Positions 35,875 through 44,163 of a stretch of 64,000 nt of DNA are shown in pieces; the first letter of the stretch is position 1; the number at the start of each line of letters is the position of its first letter. Location of the stretch: contig CAWGKA010000005.1 of assembly GCA_963823045.1 (NCBI GenBank), positions 183,917 through 247,916 on the forward strand. The letters run 5' to 3'. The notes below the pieces were generated by a model. It searched no databases, was not told where the DNA came from, and saw only the letters and a list, made by a program, of their open reading frames with translations. The position numbers and the translations under genes were made by a program. The DNA comes from JADLGL01 sp963823045 (GTDB lineage: Bacteria > Pseudomonadota > Alphaproteobacteria > Rhizobiales > Kaistiaceae).

Positions 35875-37347
35875 ATGGAAGCGTCAGCGGCCTATTCCGA
35901 GCCAGGCGTTCCTGATCATCGTCCAAAGACAGTCGTTTTGGACCTCGACAACACGCTCGTTTCGACGAACGTGCTGCACGAGCTTGCACTTATCTATCTG
36001 AAGGCCAACCCGTTGCGCATCTTCCGGCTGCTTGGCTGGCTCATGCGTGGCCGTGCCCATCTCAAGGGACAGCTCAGTCAGACCGTCATACTCGACGTCG
36101 AGCTTCTTCCCGCCAATCCATCCGTCGTCGCCTATGCCGAGGCGGAGAAGCGTCGCGGCGCCGCCGTCGTTCTCGCCACCGCCGCCAACTCGCTGATCGC
36201 CCGCCGCATTGCCCGGCGTTTCGACTTCATCGACGAGGTCATCGGCACGGAGAATGGCGTCAATCTCAAGGGCGCAGCCAAGGCGCAGCGCCTCGCTGAG
36301 CTCTATCCGGATGGCTTCACCTATGTCGGCGATTCCGGTCCCGATCTGAAGATCTGGGCCGTCGCGGAGTCGGCCGTCGTCGTATCGCGCTCGAAGCGCC
36401 TGGAACGCCGCGCCGGCAAGGTCAGCCGCGTCGACCAGCGCTTCGCCATTGCGGATGCCGGCCGCGCCATGATCCGCGCCATGCGACCGCACCAATGGGC
36501 GAAGAACGCCCTGGTGTTCGCGCCACTCATCCTCGCCGGCATGGCAACGGATCTGAGCGCTTGGCTGCAGGCGCTGCTCGCTTTCGTGGCCATCTCCCTG
36601 CTGGCGTCGGGAACATACATCCTCAACGATCTGTTCGACCTGCAGGACGACCGTCAGCATTGGTCGAAGAAGAACCGCCCGATCGCGTCGGGAGCGCTGC
36701 CGATCGCCCATGCGATCGTGCTTTGCGGCGCGCTGCTTGTGGCCGCGTTGGCGCTCGCGGTCGTCGCCGGACCAGCGGTCCTCGCGCTGATCGCGATCTA
36801 CGCCGTTCTCACCGTCTCCTATTCGCTGTCGCTGAAGCGCCAGCCGATCACCGATGCGTTCGTTCTGGCCGCCCTGTTCACGCTCCGCCTCGGGGTCGGT
36901 CTTGCCGCCGTCGGCGCGAGCGTGTCGCCCTGGCTTCTCGTCATGTCGATGTTCCTGTTCGGCTCGCTATCGCTGGCGAAGCGCTACACCGAACTGACGA
37001 GGCTGGGTGACCACGACCGCAGCCATGCGTCAGGTCGCGGCTATATCGCCGAGGACGCTTCGCTGGTGATGGCGCTCGGCGTCGCCAGCGGCCTCGCCGC
37101 CATCGTCATCATGGTGCTCTACCTCACCAACGACGCCTTCAGCGAAACCTTCTACGTCGAACCGCTGTGGCTGTGGTCGTTCCCGGCGATCCTGTTCCTG
37201 TGGATCAGCCGCATCTGGTTCGTCAGCCATCGCGGCGAACTGCATGACGATCCCGTCGTCTTCGCCGTGCGCGATCGCGGCAGCCTGATCATGGGCGCCT
37301 TCATGGCGCTCGCCTTCGTTGCCGCCGTCACCGGCATCCATTTCTGA
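35875..37347 (+). CDS. HAD phosphatase - UbiA prenyltransferase fusion
   Basis: 490 residues. HAD-like domain (about 18-190): nucleophile motif VVLDLDNTLVS, VVLATAANS and FTYVGDSGPDLKIW. A UbiA domain of eight or nine helices (about 205-490) starts RAMRPHQWAKNALVFAPLI, with the Mg-diphosphate motif NDLFDLQDDRQH and KNRPIASG. This architecture matches decaprenyl-phosphate phosphoribosyltransferase-like enzymes that put a sugar phosphate on a polyprenyl carrier, with the HAD part removing the phosphate. The next two genes (glycosyltransferase-like membrane protein, SMR protein) fit a lipid-linked pentose pathway for envelope glycans. Exact substrate unknown. Confidence 0.88.
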   Translation: MEASAAYSEPGVPDHRPKTVVLDLDNTLVSTNVLHELALIYLKANPLRIFRLLGWLMRGRAHLKGQLSQTVILDVELLPANPSVVAYAEAEKRRGAAVVLATAANSLIARRIARRFDFIDEVIGTENGVNLKGAAKAQRLAELYPDGFTYVGDSGPDLKIWAVAESAVVVSRSKRLERRAGKVSRVDQRFAIADAGRAMIRAMRPHQWAKNALVFAPLILAGMATDLSAWLQALLAFVAISLLASGTYILNDLFDLQDDRQHWSKKNRPIASGALPIAHAIVLCGALLVAALALAVVAGPAVLALIAIYAVLTVSYSLSLKRQPITDAFVLAALFTLRLGVGLAAVGASVSPWLLVMSMFLFGSLSLAKRYTELTRLGDHDRSHASGRGYIAEDASLVMALGVASGLAAIVIMVLYLTNDAFSETFYVEPLWLWSFPAILFLWISRIWFVSHRGELHDDPVVFAVRDRGSLIMGAFMALAFVAAVTGIHF

Positions 37348-37369
37348 GAGGGGACTGAAAGGCACTGCC

Positions 37370-38659
37370 ATGTCCGACACCACCGCCGATCTCGTCCGTC
37401 GCGTTCGAACGCCCGACCGTCAATTCATGACCTCTCCGGAGGTCGAATATCAGCAGACCATGCGTGTCTTGCTGGTCGTTGCGCTCGGCCTCGCTACGGT
37501 ACTGATCGGCGGGTTGGTCATGCAGATGATCGGCGAGCAAGGGCTTAGCAACAGCTATGCCGTGCTCGCCGATGCCTTCCTTCACGGGCGCCTCGACGTC
37601 AGCCAGTGTATCGACATCGACTGCGCCACCTATCAGGACAAGTTCTACGTCGTCTTCCCGCCGGCGCCGGCGATCCTGTCGATGCCTTTCGTTGCCATCT
37701 TCGGCGTTTCCTTTGCCGGATTCATTGCGCTGGCAACAGTCATCACCGGCACGTCGATCTTCGTCTGGTCGCGCATTTTCGCCGCGCTCCGCGTCGAGCG
37801 CATGACCGCGGTCTGGCTGCTCATCGCCCTCGCCTTCGGCACGCCGCTCTACTACGTCACGATCCGCGGCGACGGCGTCTGGTTCCTGGCGCAGGCCTGC
37901 GGTTTCCTCGCGGTTTCCGCGGCGCTGTGGGCGGCGCTGAACCGGAAGTCACTTTGGCTGATCGGCCTCTTCCTCGCCGTCGCCTTCCTGTCGCGCCAGC
38001 TGACGATCCTCATCGCGCCCTTCGTCTACGCTGTCTATCTGCGCGAGGGTGAACGGCTGATCTCATTCCGCCTGGAACGTCTCGCCGGCATGATCAAGGT
38101 GGCGACGCCGATCCTCATCGCACTCGCCATTTACATGGCTTACAATTACGCGCGCTTCGGCTCGCTGCTCGACACCGGCTACGGCTATATCGGCACCGAG
38201 GACGCGGAGAACACCTTCCTTCATTTCCGCATTGAAGAGATCGGCCTGTTCTCGCCGGACTATTTCGTCTTCAACCTGTTCCACCTCTTCTTCCAGGGCT
38301 TCCACGCCGACTTCACCGGTCGCTATCTCACCGATCTTGGCGGCATGGACCGGATGGGCAGCTCGATCCTCGCTGCGAGCCCGTTCGTTCTACTGGCGGT
38401 GTTCACCAAGTGGCGGCGCTCGCTCGTAATCGGTGCGCTGTGCGCGCTGGCGATGATCGCGCCGATGCTGCTCTACCACTCGAACGGGCTCACGCAGTAC
38501 AACGTGCAGCGCTATGTGCTCGACTGGCTGCCTGTGCTGTTGTTCGCGCTGGCGAGCGCCATCCGCAGCGGTTTCCGGCCGGCCTTCGCCGTCCTCGTCA
38601 CCTACGCCGTCGGCCTCAACGTCGTGACGTCCGTCGTCGCCTATCTGACCGCGGCCTGA
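37370..38659 (+). CDS. polytopic membrane protein, probable GT39/ArnT-like glycosyltransferase
   Basis: 429 residues with about ten hydrophobic helices. The first periplasmic loop carries ADAFLHGRLDVSQCIDIDC and YQDKFYVVFPPAPAILSMPF. An acidic pair after the first helix and a P-P-A-P segment are common in lipid-linked-sugar transferases of the GT-C type. Start at ATG 37370, 22 bp after the HAD-UbiA gene. It probably uses the polyprenyl-phosphate sugar made by the upstream enzyme; this role is inferred from context and general architecture. Confidence 0.65.
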   Translation: MSDTTADLVRRVRTPDRQFMTSPEVEYQQTMRVLLVVALGLATVLIGGLVMQMIGEQGLSNSYAVLADAFLHGRLDVSQCIDIDCATYQDKFYVVFPPAPAILSMPFVAIFGVSFAGFIALATVITGTSIFVWSRIFAALRVERMTAVWLLIALAFGTPLYYVTIRGDGVWFLAQACGFLAVSAALWAALNRKSLWLIGLFLAVAFLSRQLTILIAPFVYAVYLREGERLISFRLERLAGMIKVATPILIALAIYMAYNYARFGSLLDTGYGYIGTEDAENTFLHFRIEEIGLFSPDYFVFNLFHLFFQGFHADFTGRYLTDLGGMDRMGSSILAASPFVLLAVFTKWRRSLVIGALCALAMIAPMLLYHSNGLTQYNVQRYVLDWLPVLLFALASAIRSGFRPAFAVLVTYAVGLNVVTSVVAYLTAA

Positions 38660-38671
38660 GGAGCGAGAACG

Positions 38672-39040
38672 ATGACGCGATATCTGCCCTTCATCCTCTT
38701 CACCGTCATCACCAACGCGACGGCGCAGATTCTTCTGAAGCACGGCATGAACGGCGTCGGCGCGTTCACGTTGAGCGGCACGTCACCCGTCGTGCTGGTG
38801 TCACGCATTCTCTTCAACCCGTTTGTCTTCCTCGGCCTCTCGACCTTCGTCGTCAGCACGGGGTCGTATCTCTTCGTGCTGTCGCGCGTCGATGTCAGCG
38901 CCGCCTATCCGATGCTGTCGCTGGCCTATGTGCTGACCGCGCTTTGGGCGGCGATGTTCCTGCATGAGAGCCTGAGCGCGACGCAGATCGTCGGCATCGC
39001 GACGATCCTCGTCGGCACCTTCCTCGTCGCCTGGAAATAG
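38672..39040 (+). CDS. SMR/EmrE-like small membrane protein (ArnE/F-like flippase)
   Basis: 122 residues with four helices. ITNATAQILLKHGMN near the start and SRVDVSAAYPMLSLAYVLTA with FLHESLSATQIVGIATILVG match the EamA-like half-size DMT/SMR group. SMR-type proteins in glycan clusters (ArnE/F) are proposed to flip undecaprenyl-phosphate sugars across the membrane. Position behind HAD-UbiA and a GT-like protein, 12 bp downstream, supports a flippase over a drug-efflux role. Confidence 0.78.
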   Translation: MTRYLPFILFTVITNATAQILLKHGMNGVGAFTLSGTSPVVLVSRILFNPFVFLGLSTFVVSTGSYLFVLSRVDVSAAYPMLSLAYVLTALWAAMFLHESLSATQIVGIATILVGTFLVAWK

Positions 39041-39070
39041 CGCGGCTTTCACCGCCTTCCGTCTTCGTCA

Positions 39071-39143
39071 CCACCGGGCTCGACCCGGTGGTCCAGACAG
39101 CCGTCACGGCCGTTCAATGGATTGCCGGGTCAAGCCCGGCAAT
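39071..39143. repeat. pair of alphaproteobacterial palindromic repeats
   Basis: Two hairpins: CCACCGGG-CTCGA-CCCGGTGG (39071-39091) and ATTGCCGGG-TCAAG-CCCGGCAAT (39121-39143). The sequence family (GGGTCAAGCCCGG core) is dispersed between genes in many Hyphomicrobiales genomes. Here they follow the SMR gene and may also act as a transcription end. Confidence 0.65.
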
Positions 39144-39164
39144 GACTATTCAGGCGGGCGGCAC

Positions 39165-39196
39165 TTGACATCGATATGATATCACTCCGATATACC
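39165..39196 (+). promoter_or_regulatory. promoter with overlapping operator-like dyad of the SPFH-RHH operon
   Basis: TTGACA (39165-39170) and GATATA (39189-39194), spaced 18 bases, form a plausible sigma-70 promoter 28 bp upstream of the SPFH start. The perfect dyad GATAT-G-ATATC (39173-39183) lies in the spacer, and a third GATAT overlaps the -10. Such repeats are what a ribbon-helix-helix dimer would bind; the operon encodes one. Confidence 0.5.
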
Positions 39197-39223
39197 TGCC
39201 ATGAGTAGATCTTGGAGGGTGAT

Positions 39224-40096
39224 ATGATCCGAGAAAACATACGCAAGACCTGGCCGGGCATCCCGTTTGCCCTCGCCTTTGTCGTGTTGCAGGGCCTTGC
39301 CATCTGGGCGGTGGTCGCCGGCATCATGGCCGACATCAACTTCGTCCTGTTGATCGGCGGCGTGGTGGCGAACCTCTTCGTCCTCTTCCTGTGGGCGGGC
39401 CTGTTCATGGTCTCCCCGAACGAGGCGAAGGTTCTGCAATTCTTCGGCGACTATGCAGGAACGGTGCGCGAACCCGGGCTGCGCTGGGCCAATCCGTTCT
39501 TCACCAAGAAGAAGGTGTCGGCGCGCATCCGCAATTTCGATTCCGACCGGCTGAAGGTGAACGACCATCGCGGCAATCCGATCGAGATCGCCGCCGTCGT
39601 CGTCTGGCAGGTGGTCGACACGGCCGAAGCCGTGTTCGAGGTCGACGATTTCGAGGACTTCGTGAAGATCCAGTCGGAATCGGCGCTGCGCGGCCTTGCC
39701 GCCCGCTACCCCTACGACCTTGGCGAGGAGGATGGCATCGCGCTACGCTCCCATCAGGACGAGGTCTCGCTGCAGCTCGTGCAGGACATCCAGGCGCGGC
39801 TCGACAAGGCCGGCGTCAAGGTGATCGAGGCGCGCATCAGCCATCTCGCTTACGCTTCGGAAATCGCCGGCGCGATGCTGCGGCGTCAGCAGGCGACGGC
39901 CATCATCGACGCGCGGCGGCGGATCGTCGACGGCGCGGTGGGCATGGTCGAGATGGCGCTGGCAAAACTTGCGGAGAACAATGTCGTGGACCTCGACGAC
40001 GAGCGCCGCGCGGCGATGATCAGCAATCTTCTCGTCGTGCTGTGCTCCGATCAGGGCACGATGCCAGTCGTCAACACAGGGACGCTTTACGGCTGA
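39224..40096 (+). CDS. SPFH/Band 7 membrane protein
   Basis: 290 residues. GGAGGG precedes this ATG; the upstream ATG at 39212 is less well placed. Two N-terminal helices (about 14-35, 42-62), then an SPFH domain from MVSPNEAKVLQFFGDYAGTV, through NFDSDRLKVNDHRGNPIEIA and ESALRGLAARYPYD, to a helical end EIAGAMLRRQQATAIIDARR. SPFH proteins oligomerise into membrane rings. This subfamily is regularly encoded with a small ribbon-helix-helix protein, as here (6 bp downstream); its job is unknown. Confidence 0.92.
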   Translation: MIRENIRKTWPGIPFALAFVVLQGLAIWAVVAGIMADINFVLLIGGVVANLFVLFLWAGLFMVSPNEAKVLQFFGDYAGTVREPGLRWANPFFTKKKVSARIRNFDSDRLKVNDHRGNPIEIAAVVVWQVVDTAEAVFEVDDFEDFVKIQSESALRGLAARYPYDLGEEDGIALRSHQDEVSLQLVQDIQARLDKAGVKVIEARISHLAYASEIAGAMLRRQQATAIIDARRRIVDGAVGMVEMALAKLAENNVVDLDDERRAAMISNLLVVLCSDQGTMPVVNTGTLYG

Positions 40097-40102
40097 TCCG
40101 AC

Positions 40103-40282
40103 GTGGCTGAACGCAAGGCCTTCCCGCTTCGTATCGACAAAGGCGTCTTCGACGCCATCCAGAAGTGGGCCGACGACGATCTGCGCAGCGTCAATGCGCA
40201 GATCGAATTCCTGTTGCGCGACGCTCTTGCCCGCCGCGGCAGGCTTCCCAAGAAGCTGCGCGACGACGACAAGACGGGCTAG
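40103..40282 (+). CDS. ribbon-helix-helix (Arc-like) DNA-binding protein
   Basis: 59 residues from a GTG start, 6 bp after the SPFH stop. ERKAFPLRIDKGVFDAIQKW begins with the beta strand that enters the major groove, then the two helices DAIQKWADDDLRSVNAQIEF and LLRDALARRG, followed by a basic tail. It matches the Arc-like DNA-binding domain that accompanies SPFH proteins. It is a likely autorepressor acting at the GATAT dyad upstream of the SPFH gene. Although small, its coding frame is clean up to the stop. Confidence 0.8.
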   Translation: MAERKAFPLRIDKGVFDAIQKWADDDLRSVNAQIEFLLRDALARRGRLPKKLRDDDKTG

Positions 40283-40286
40283 TGCC

Positions 40287-41531
40287 TCACGAGCCCGTTT
40301 GCGGCTGGAACAGCTTGCCGCGTTCGGTGATGACGACCGTGAGCAGCGCCAAGCCGCTGAGGCTCACATAGCCCACGGCTAACGGCACGACGGTGTCATT
40401 GAAATGCTGTCCGACCAGCGACCCAAGAAGCGCAGCGCCACCGGTGGTGAAGAAGCCGATGAAGGACGAACCGGTTCCGGCGATGGAGCGGAGCGGCTCC
40501 ATCGCCAGCGCGTTGAAGTTCGGCATGATGAAGCCGAAGCAGAACAACTCGACCGCCAACAGTGCCGCGAAGAGCGCGAGCGGCGGCGGCCCATCCCACA
40601 GCGTCGCGAGCAGCACCTGGATGATCGCAACACCGAAGAATCCGACGAGGGCGCCATGCGACAGGCGCCGCATGCCGAAGCGCTCCACCAGCGTGCCATT
40701 GGTTACCGACGCTGCGGCAATGGCGATGGCGATAGCGCCGAAAAGGATCGGGAACAGCTCATCGAGGCCGTAGATGCCCTCGAGGATTTGCTGCGCGCTC
40801 GAGACGTAGCTCATAAGGCAGCCGAAGATGAAACCGATGGCGACAGTGTAGCCGATCGACTGTCGCGTGCTGAGGACACGCCAGAAAGCACCGAGCACCC
40901 AGCGGAACGACAACGGCTCGCGCATCGTCTTCGGCCGTGTCTCCGGCAGACGAAGCACCGTGAGCAGCAGCACCAGCAGGCTGGCGATGAGGAGGAAAAT
41001 GAAGATCCACTGCCAGTGGCCGAGCGACATCAGCGCCTGACCGACGCTCGGCGCGATCACCGGCACGATGATGAACACCATCATGACGAAGGACATGACC
41101 CGCGCCATTTCGCGGCCATGGAAGAGATCGCGCACGACGGCGAGCGCCATCACCCGGGGCGAAGCGCCACCAATGCCTTGCAGCACCCGCGCCGCCAGGA
41201 ACACCGAATAATCGTGGGCCAGGAAGGTGACGACCGAGGCGACCGAATAGATGAGGAGGCCGATGATGAGGATCGGCTTGCGGCCGAACCGGTCCGACAA
41301 CGGGCCGTAGAACAGCTGGCCGGCGGCGAAGCCGAGGAGATAGAACGTCAACACCAGCTGGCGGGCGTTCGGATCTTCAAGGCCGAAATACTCGCTCATC
41401 GCCGGCAGGGCCGGCAGCATGATGTCGATGGACAGCGCCGTCATCGCCATCATCGCGGCGACGATTGCAATGAATTCCGGCAAGGCCGGACGTTTCAACG
41501 TGCCGGCCTCCGCAAAAGGAGCGGTTGTCAT
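40287..41531 (-). CDS. Bcr/CflA-family MFS multidrug efflux transporter
   Basis: 414 residues, twelve helices. Signature segments are LSIDIMLPALPAMSEYF near the N-terminus, GQLFYGPLSDRFGRKPILI (motif A) and RVLQGIGGASPRVMALAVVRD (motif C). It should export drugs or sulfonamide-type compounds by proton antiport, and some members export arabinose or cysteine. It is convergent with the RHH gene (4 bp apart) and divergent from the two-component system at 41.9 kb. Confidence 0.93.
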   Translation of the reverse strand: MTTAPFAEAGTLKRPALPEFIAIVAAMMAMTALSIDIMLPALPAMSEYFGLEDPNARQLVLTFYLLGFAAGQLFYGPLSDRFGRKPILIIGLLIYSVASVVTFLAHDYSVFLAARVLQGIGGASPRVMALAVVRDLFHGREMARVMSFVMMVFIIVPVIAPSVGQALMSLGHWQWIFIFLLIASLLVLLLTVLRLPETRPKTMREPLSFRWVLGAFWRVLSTRQSIGYTVAIGFIFGCLMSYVSSAQQILEGIYGLDELFPILFGAIAIAIAAASVTNGTLVERFGMRRLSHGALVGFFGVAIIQVLLATLWDGPPPLALFAALLAVELFCFGFIMPNFNALAMEPLRSIAGTGSSFIGFFTTGGAALLGSLVGQHFNDTVVPLAVGYVSLSGLALLTVVITERGKLFQPQTGS

Positions 41532-41898
41532 GTTCCCCTCGCAAGAGGTGAAGGATCCGGCCCCGCAACTGGCGGGCGGATCAGGTCAGGGTGTGGCGGC
41601 AGGTGACAGCTACTGCCTCGGCGCAGCGGGCGACAGCAGCGGCGGCGATAGGTTTGCCGGAGGCACCTTCGAACGTCGCTGGCGGCAAAATGCGCCCATG
41701 CGGCCGGCGAGGCAAGTGAGGCATCGTCGCGCCCGCGCCCGGGAGGCCGGCAAGGACAACGAGCCAGCGGTGGACCCTTCTATTGTACCGGCTCGTCGCG
41801 GCACCGCCGCCTGATACAATCTGTTACAATTTTGCCCCCGGGCGTGATCGGATGCCACCACATATTGTCGGCTAGTAGCGGGCCAGGAGAAAGAATGG
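41532..41898. other. 367-bp divergent intergenic region
   Basis: No supported gene. The left 250 bp is GC-rich and shows no clear motif. The right end holds the TACAAT repeats listed separately and the regulator's ribosome site AGGAGAAAG at 41884-41892. It must contain promoters for both the MFS gene and the two-component operon. Confidence 0.45.
41781..41830 (+). promoter_or_regulatory. TACAAT repeats, possible response-regulator operator
   Basis: TACAATCTGTTACAAT (41815-41830) contains two direct TACAAT copies 10 bp apart, and an inverted copy (TATTGTA) lies at 41781-41787. Direct repeats with one-turn spacing are typical OmpR-family sites, and the pair resembles the RstA box (TACATNTNGTTACA) with two mismatches. 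It ends 69 bp before the response regulator start, so autoregulation is likely. Confidence 0.45.
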
Positions 41899-42624
41899 AT
41901 GGAACCGTCGCCTCATATTCTTGTCGTCGACAACTCAGCCGACATCCGCGACCCGCTTGCGAAATATCTGGCCAAGAAGGGCATGCGTGTCTCGACCGCC
42001 AGCGGCGGCGTGGAGATGCGCCGGCTGATGAAGGGGGCCGCCTTCGACCTCGTCGTGCTCGACATCATGATGCCCGGCGAGGATGGGCTGTCGCTCTGCC
42101 GCATGGTGCGCGACACGACGGAGATTCCGGTTATTCTCCTGACGGCAATGGTGGAGGAAACGGACCGCGTCGTCGGTCTGGAGATCGGCGCTGACGACTA
42201 CGTCACCAAGCCGTTCAGTCCGCGTGAATTGCTGGCGCGCATTCGTGCTGTGCTCCGACGCACCCAGACCCTTCCCGCCAACCGTCACGCGACGCCAATA
42301 TCGGAATTCCATTTCGATCGCTGGCGCCTCGACGCCGGTCGCCGCGAACTGGTCGACACCGACGATGTTGCAGTGCCGCTCTCGACGGCGGAGTTCCGCC
42401 TGCTGCTCGTCTTCTTACAGCGCCCGCAAATGGTGCTCTCGCGCGAACAGTTGCTCGACCTGACAGCGGGCCGTGCGCTGGAGCCCTTCGAGCGCTCGAT
42501 CGACAATCAGGTCAGCCGTCTCAGAAAGAAGATCGAAGCCGATCCCAAGAACCCGTCGCTCATCAAGACGGTATGGGGCGGCGGCTATGTGCTCGCCTGC
42601 GACGTCCAGGAGGAAGCCGCTTGA
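41899..42624 (+). CDS. OmpR-family response regulator
   Basis: 241 residues. Receiver domain with D55 (LVVLDIMMPGEDGL), T82 and K104 (DDYVTKPFSPRELLARIRA). A winged-helix effector (about 130-235) ends VSRLRKKIEADP and LIKTVWGGGYVLA. It pairs with the kinase overlapping its 3' end (TTGA overlap). Probable autoregulation through the TACAAT repeats upstream. The divergent Bcr/CflA pump is a candidate target. Confidence 0.95.
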   Translation: MEPSPHILVVDNSADIRDPLAKYLAKKGMRVSTASGGVEMRRLMKGAAFDLVVLDIMMPGEDGLSLCRMVRDTTEIPVILLTAMVEETDRVVGLEIGADDYVTKPFSPRELLARIRAVLRRTQTLPANRHATPISEFHFDRWRLDAGRRELVDTDDVAVPLSTAEFRLLLVFLQRPQMVLSREQLLDLTAGRALEPFERSIDNQVSRLRKKIEADPKNPSLIKTVWGGGYVLACDVQEEAA

Positions 42625-44012
42625 AGCTGATGCCGCGCACGCTCGCCGGCCAGCTCATCGCCCTGCTCCTTGCAGCGTTGGCGGTGTCGCAGGCGATTGC
42701 CTTCGTCATCTATTCCGACGAACGCTCCAGCGCCGTGCGCCAGGCCGACCGTGTCGGCCTCCTTGAGAACACGGCCTCCGTCTTGCGCATGTTGCGCCTT
42801 GCCCAACCTGATCTCCGCGATCAGCTGGCGCGTGCGGCAAGCTCGCCGCGCGTGCGCATCTGGACGAGCGCCGAACCCGCGGTCACTGACAGGGCGCTGG
42901 TGACCGCCGTGCCGACGCAGATCGGCCGCCTGTTCGGCGACACGATTCGCGGCGAAGTGCGCGTGCAGGTCATCCGCGACGGCCAACCGATGCGCCCCGG
43001 ACCGGTGCCTGATCTCGGCCAGGGCAATCAATTCATTCCGTTCCAGAACAGCCGCTACGACATTCTCGTCTCGGTGCCTTTGCCGGATTCGGGTTGGCTC
43101 AACGCGCAAACGCAAATCAGCGCCGAACCTGTCACCTGGGCGTGGGCCTCGATGGCGTCGACGGCGATCATGCTTGTTGCGATCCTGCTCATCGTCGCCT
43201 TCACCGCCCGCCGCGCCACCAGACCGCTGCGCGCGCTCGCCACTCAGGCCGACGCCCTCGGACGTGGAACGCCGGAGCCGCCGATGCCTGAGCGCGGCCC
43301 TGACGAAGTGCGCCTCGTCACGATCGCCTTCAACCGCATGCAGGAACGCCTCAGCCGCTTTGTCTCCGATCGCACTCGCATGCTGGCCGCCATCGGTCAT
43401 GATCTGCGCACGCCGATTACGTCCCTGAAGCTACGCGCCGAACTGCTCGACGACGAGGAGGCAAAGGCGAAGATCACCGCGACGCTGGAAGAGATGCAGG
43501 CGATGATCGAGGCTACGCTTGCCTTCGCCCGCGAGGAAGCGACGGAGGAACCACCGCGCACGGTCGATCTGACGGCCCTTGTGGCGACGATCGTCGATGA
43601 CTTCGCCGATGTTGGCAGGAATGTGCGATTCACCGAATCGATCCACCGCCTCCCCTATCGCTGCCGACCGACGGCGTTGAAGCGGGCGATCAGCAATCTC
43701 ATCGACAATGGCGTGCAGTACGGCGAACGGGCCAGCGTGTCCCTTTCCGACGACGGATCAGGGCCGGTGATCGCCATCGAGGACCACGGCCCCGGCATTC
43801 CGGAAGACCAGATGAAGGACGTGTTTCAGCCCTTCGTCCGGCTCGAAACATCGCGCAGCCGCGCCACCGGAGGCGTCGGCCTTGGCCTTTCGATCGCGCG
43901 CACCATCGCCCTGTCGCATGGCGGTGACCTTGTACTCAGCAACAGGCCCTCAGGCGGTCTTCGGGCCGAGCTTCGCCTGCCCAAAGCGGATCAAGCGCCC
44001 CAGCGGAGCTAG
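42621..44012 (+). CDS. sensor histidine kinase
   Basis: 463 residues from the TTG at 42621, which has GGAGGAA eight bases upstream and overlaps the regulator stop; ATG 42630 would lie too far from it. Membrane helix at about 10-30, periplasmic sensor at about 31-175, second helix at about 180-200, HAMP, then HisKA with H in AAIGHDLRTPITSLK. The catalytic domain has NLIDNGVQYG and GVGLGLSIARTIALSHGG. Complete and probably active; the stimulus is unknown. Confidence 0.93.
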   Translation: MKLMPRTLAGQLIALLLAALAVSQAIAFVIYSDERSSAVRQADRVGLLENTASVLRMLRLAQPDLRDQLARAASSPRVRIWTSAEPAVTDRALVTAVPTQIGRLFGDTIRGEVRVQVIRDGQPMRPGPVPDLGQGNQFIPFQNSRYDILVSVPLPDSGWLNAQTQISAEPVTWAWASMASTAIMLVAILLIVAFTARRATRPLRALATQADALGRGTPEPPMPERGPDEVRLVTIAFNRMQERLSRFVSDRTRMLAAIGHDLRTPITSLKLRAELLDDEEAKAKITATLEEMQAMIEATLAFAREEATEEPPRTVDLTALVATIVDDFADVGRNVRFTESIHRLPYRCRPTALKRAISNLIDNGVQYGERASVSLSDDGSGPVIAIEDHGPGIPEDQMKDVFQPFVRLETSRSRATGGVGLGLSIARTIALSHGGDLVLSNRPSGGLRAELRLPKADQAPQRS

Positions 44013-44163
44013 GCGCGCTTGGCGTTGCCCTTGCGCGACCTAGCGATGTATCTCAACAATGCCGCCCAACACATTGCTATCGCAGTGTGTATTTTTGGCT
44101 GGCGCTATTTTCGGTTGCAACGTTTCCTAAGATGAGCAAACAGCCCGATAGCGGGCGTTGGTG

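Noticed and set aside
39071..39143. Paired hairpins considered as an intrinsic terminator or an insertion-sequence end
   Set aside because: No T-run and no transposase or target duplication; they match dispersed palindromic repeats better.
40404..41606. 400-residue plus-strand open frame rich in His, Glu, Asp and Arg
   Set aside because: Antisense to the Bcr/CflA transporter. The charged composition is the mirror of a hydrophobic protein, not a real acidic protein.
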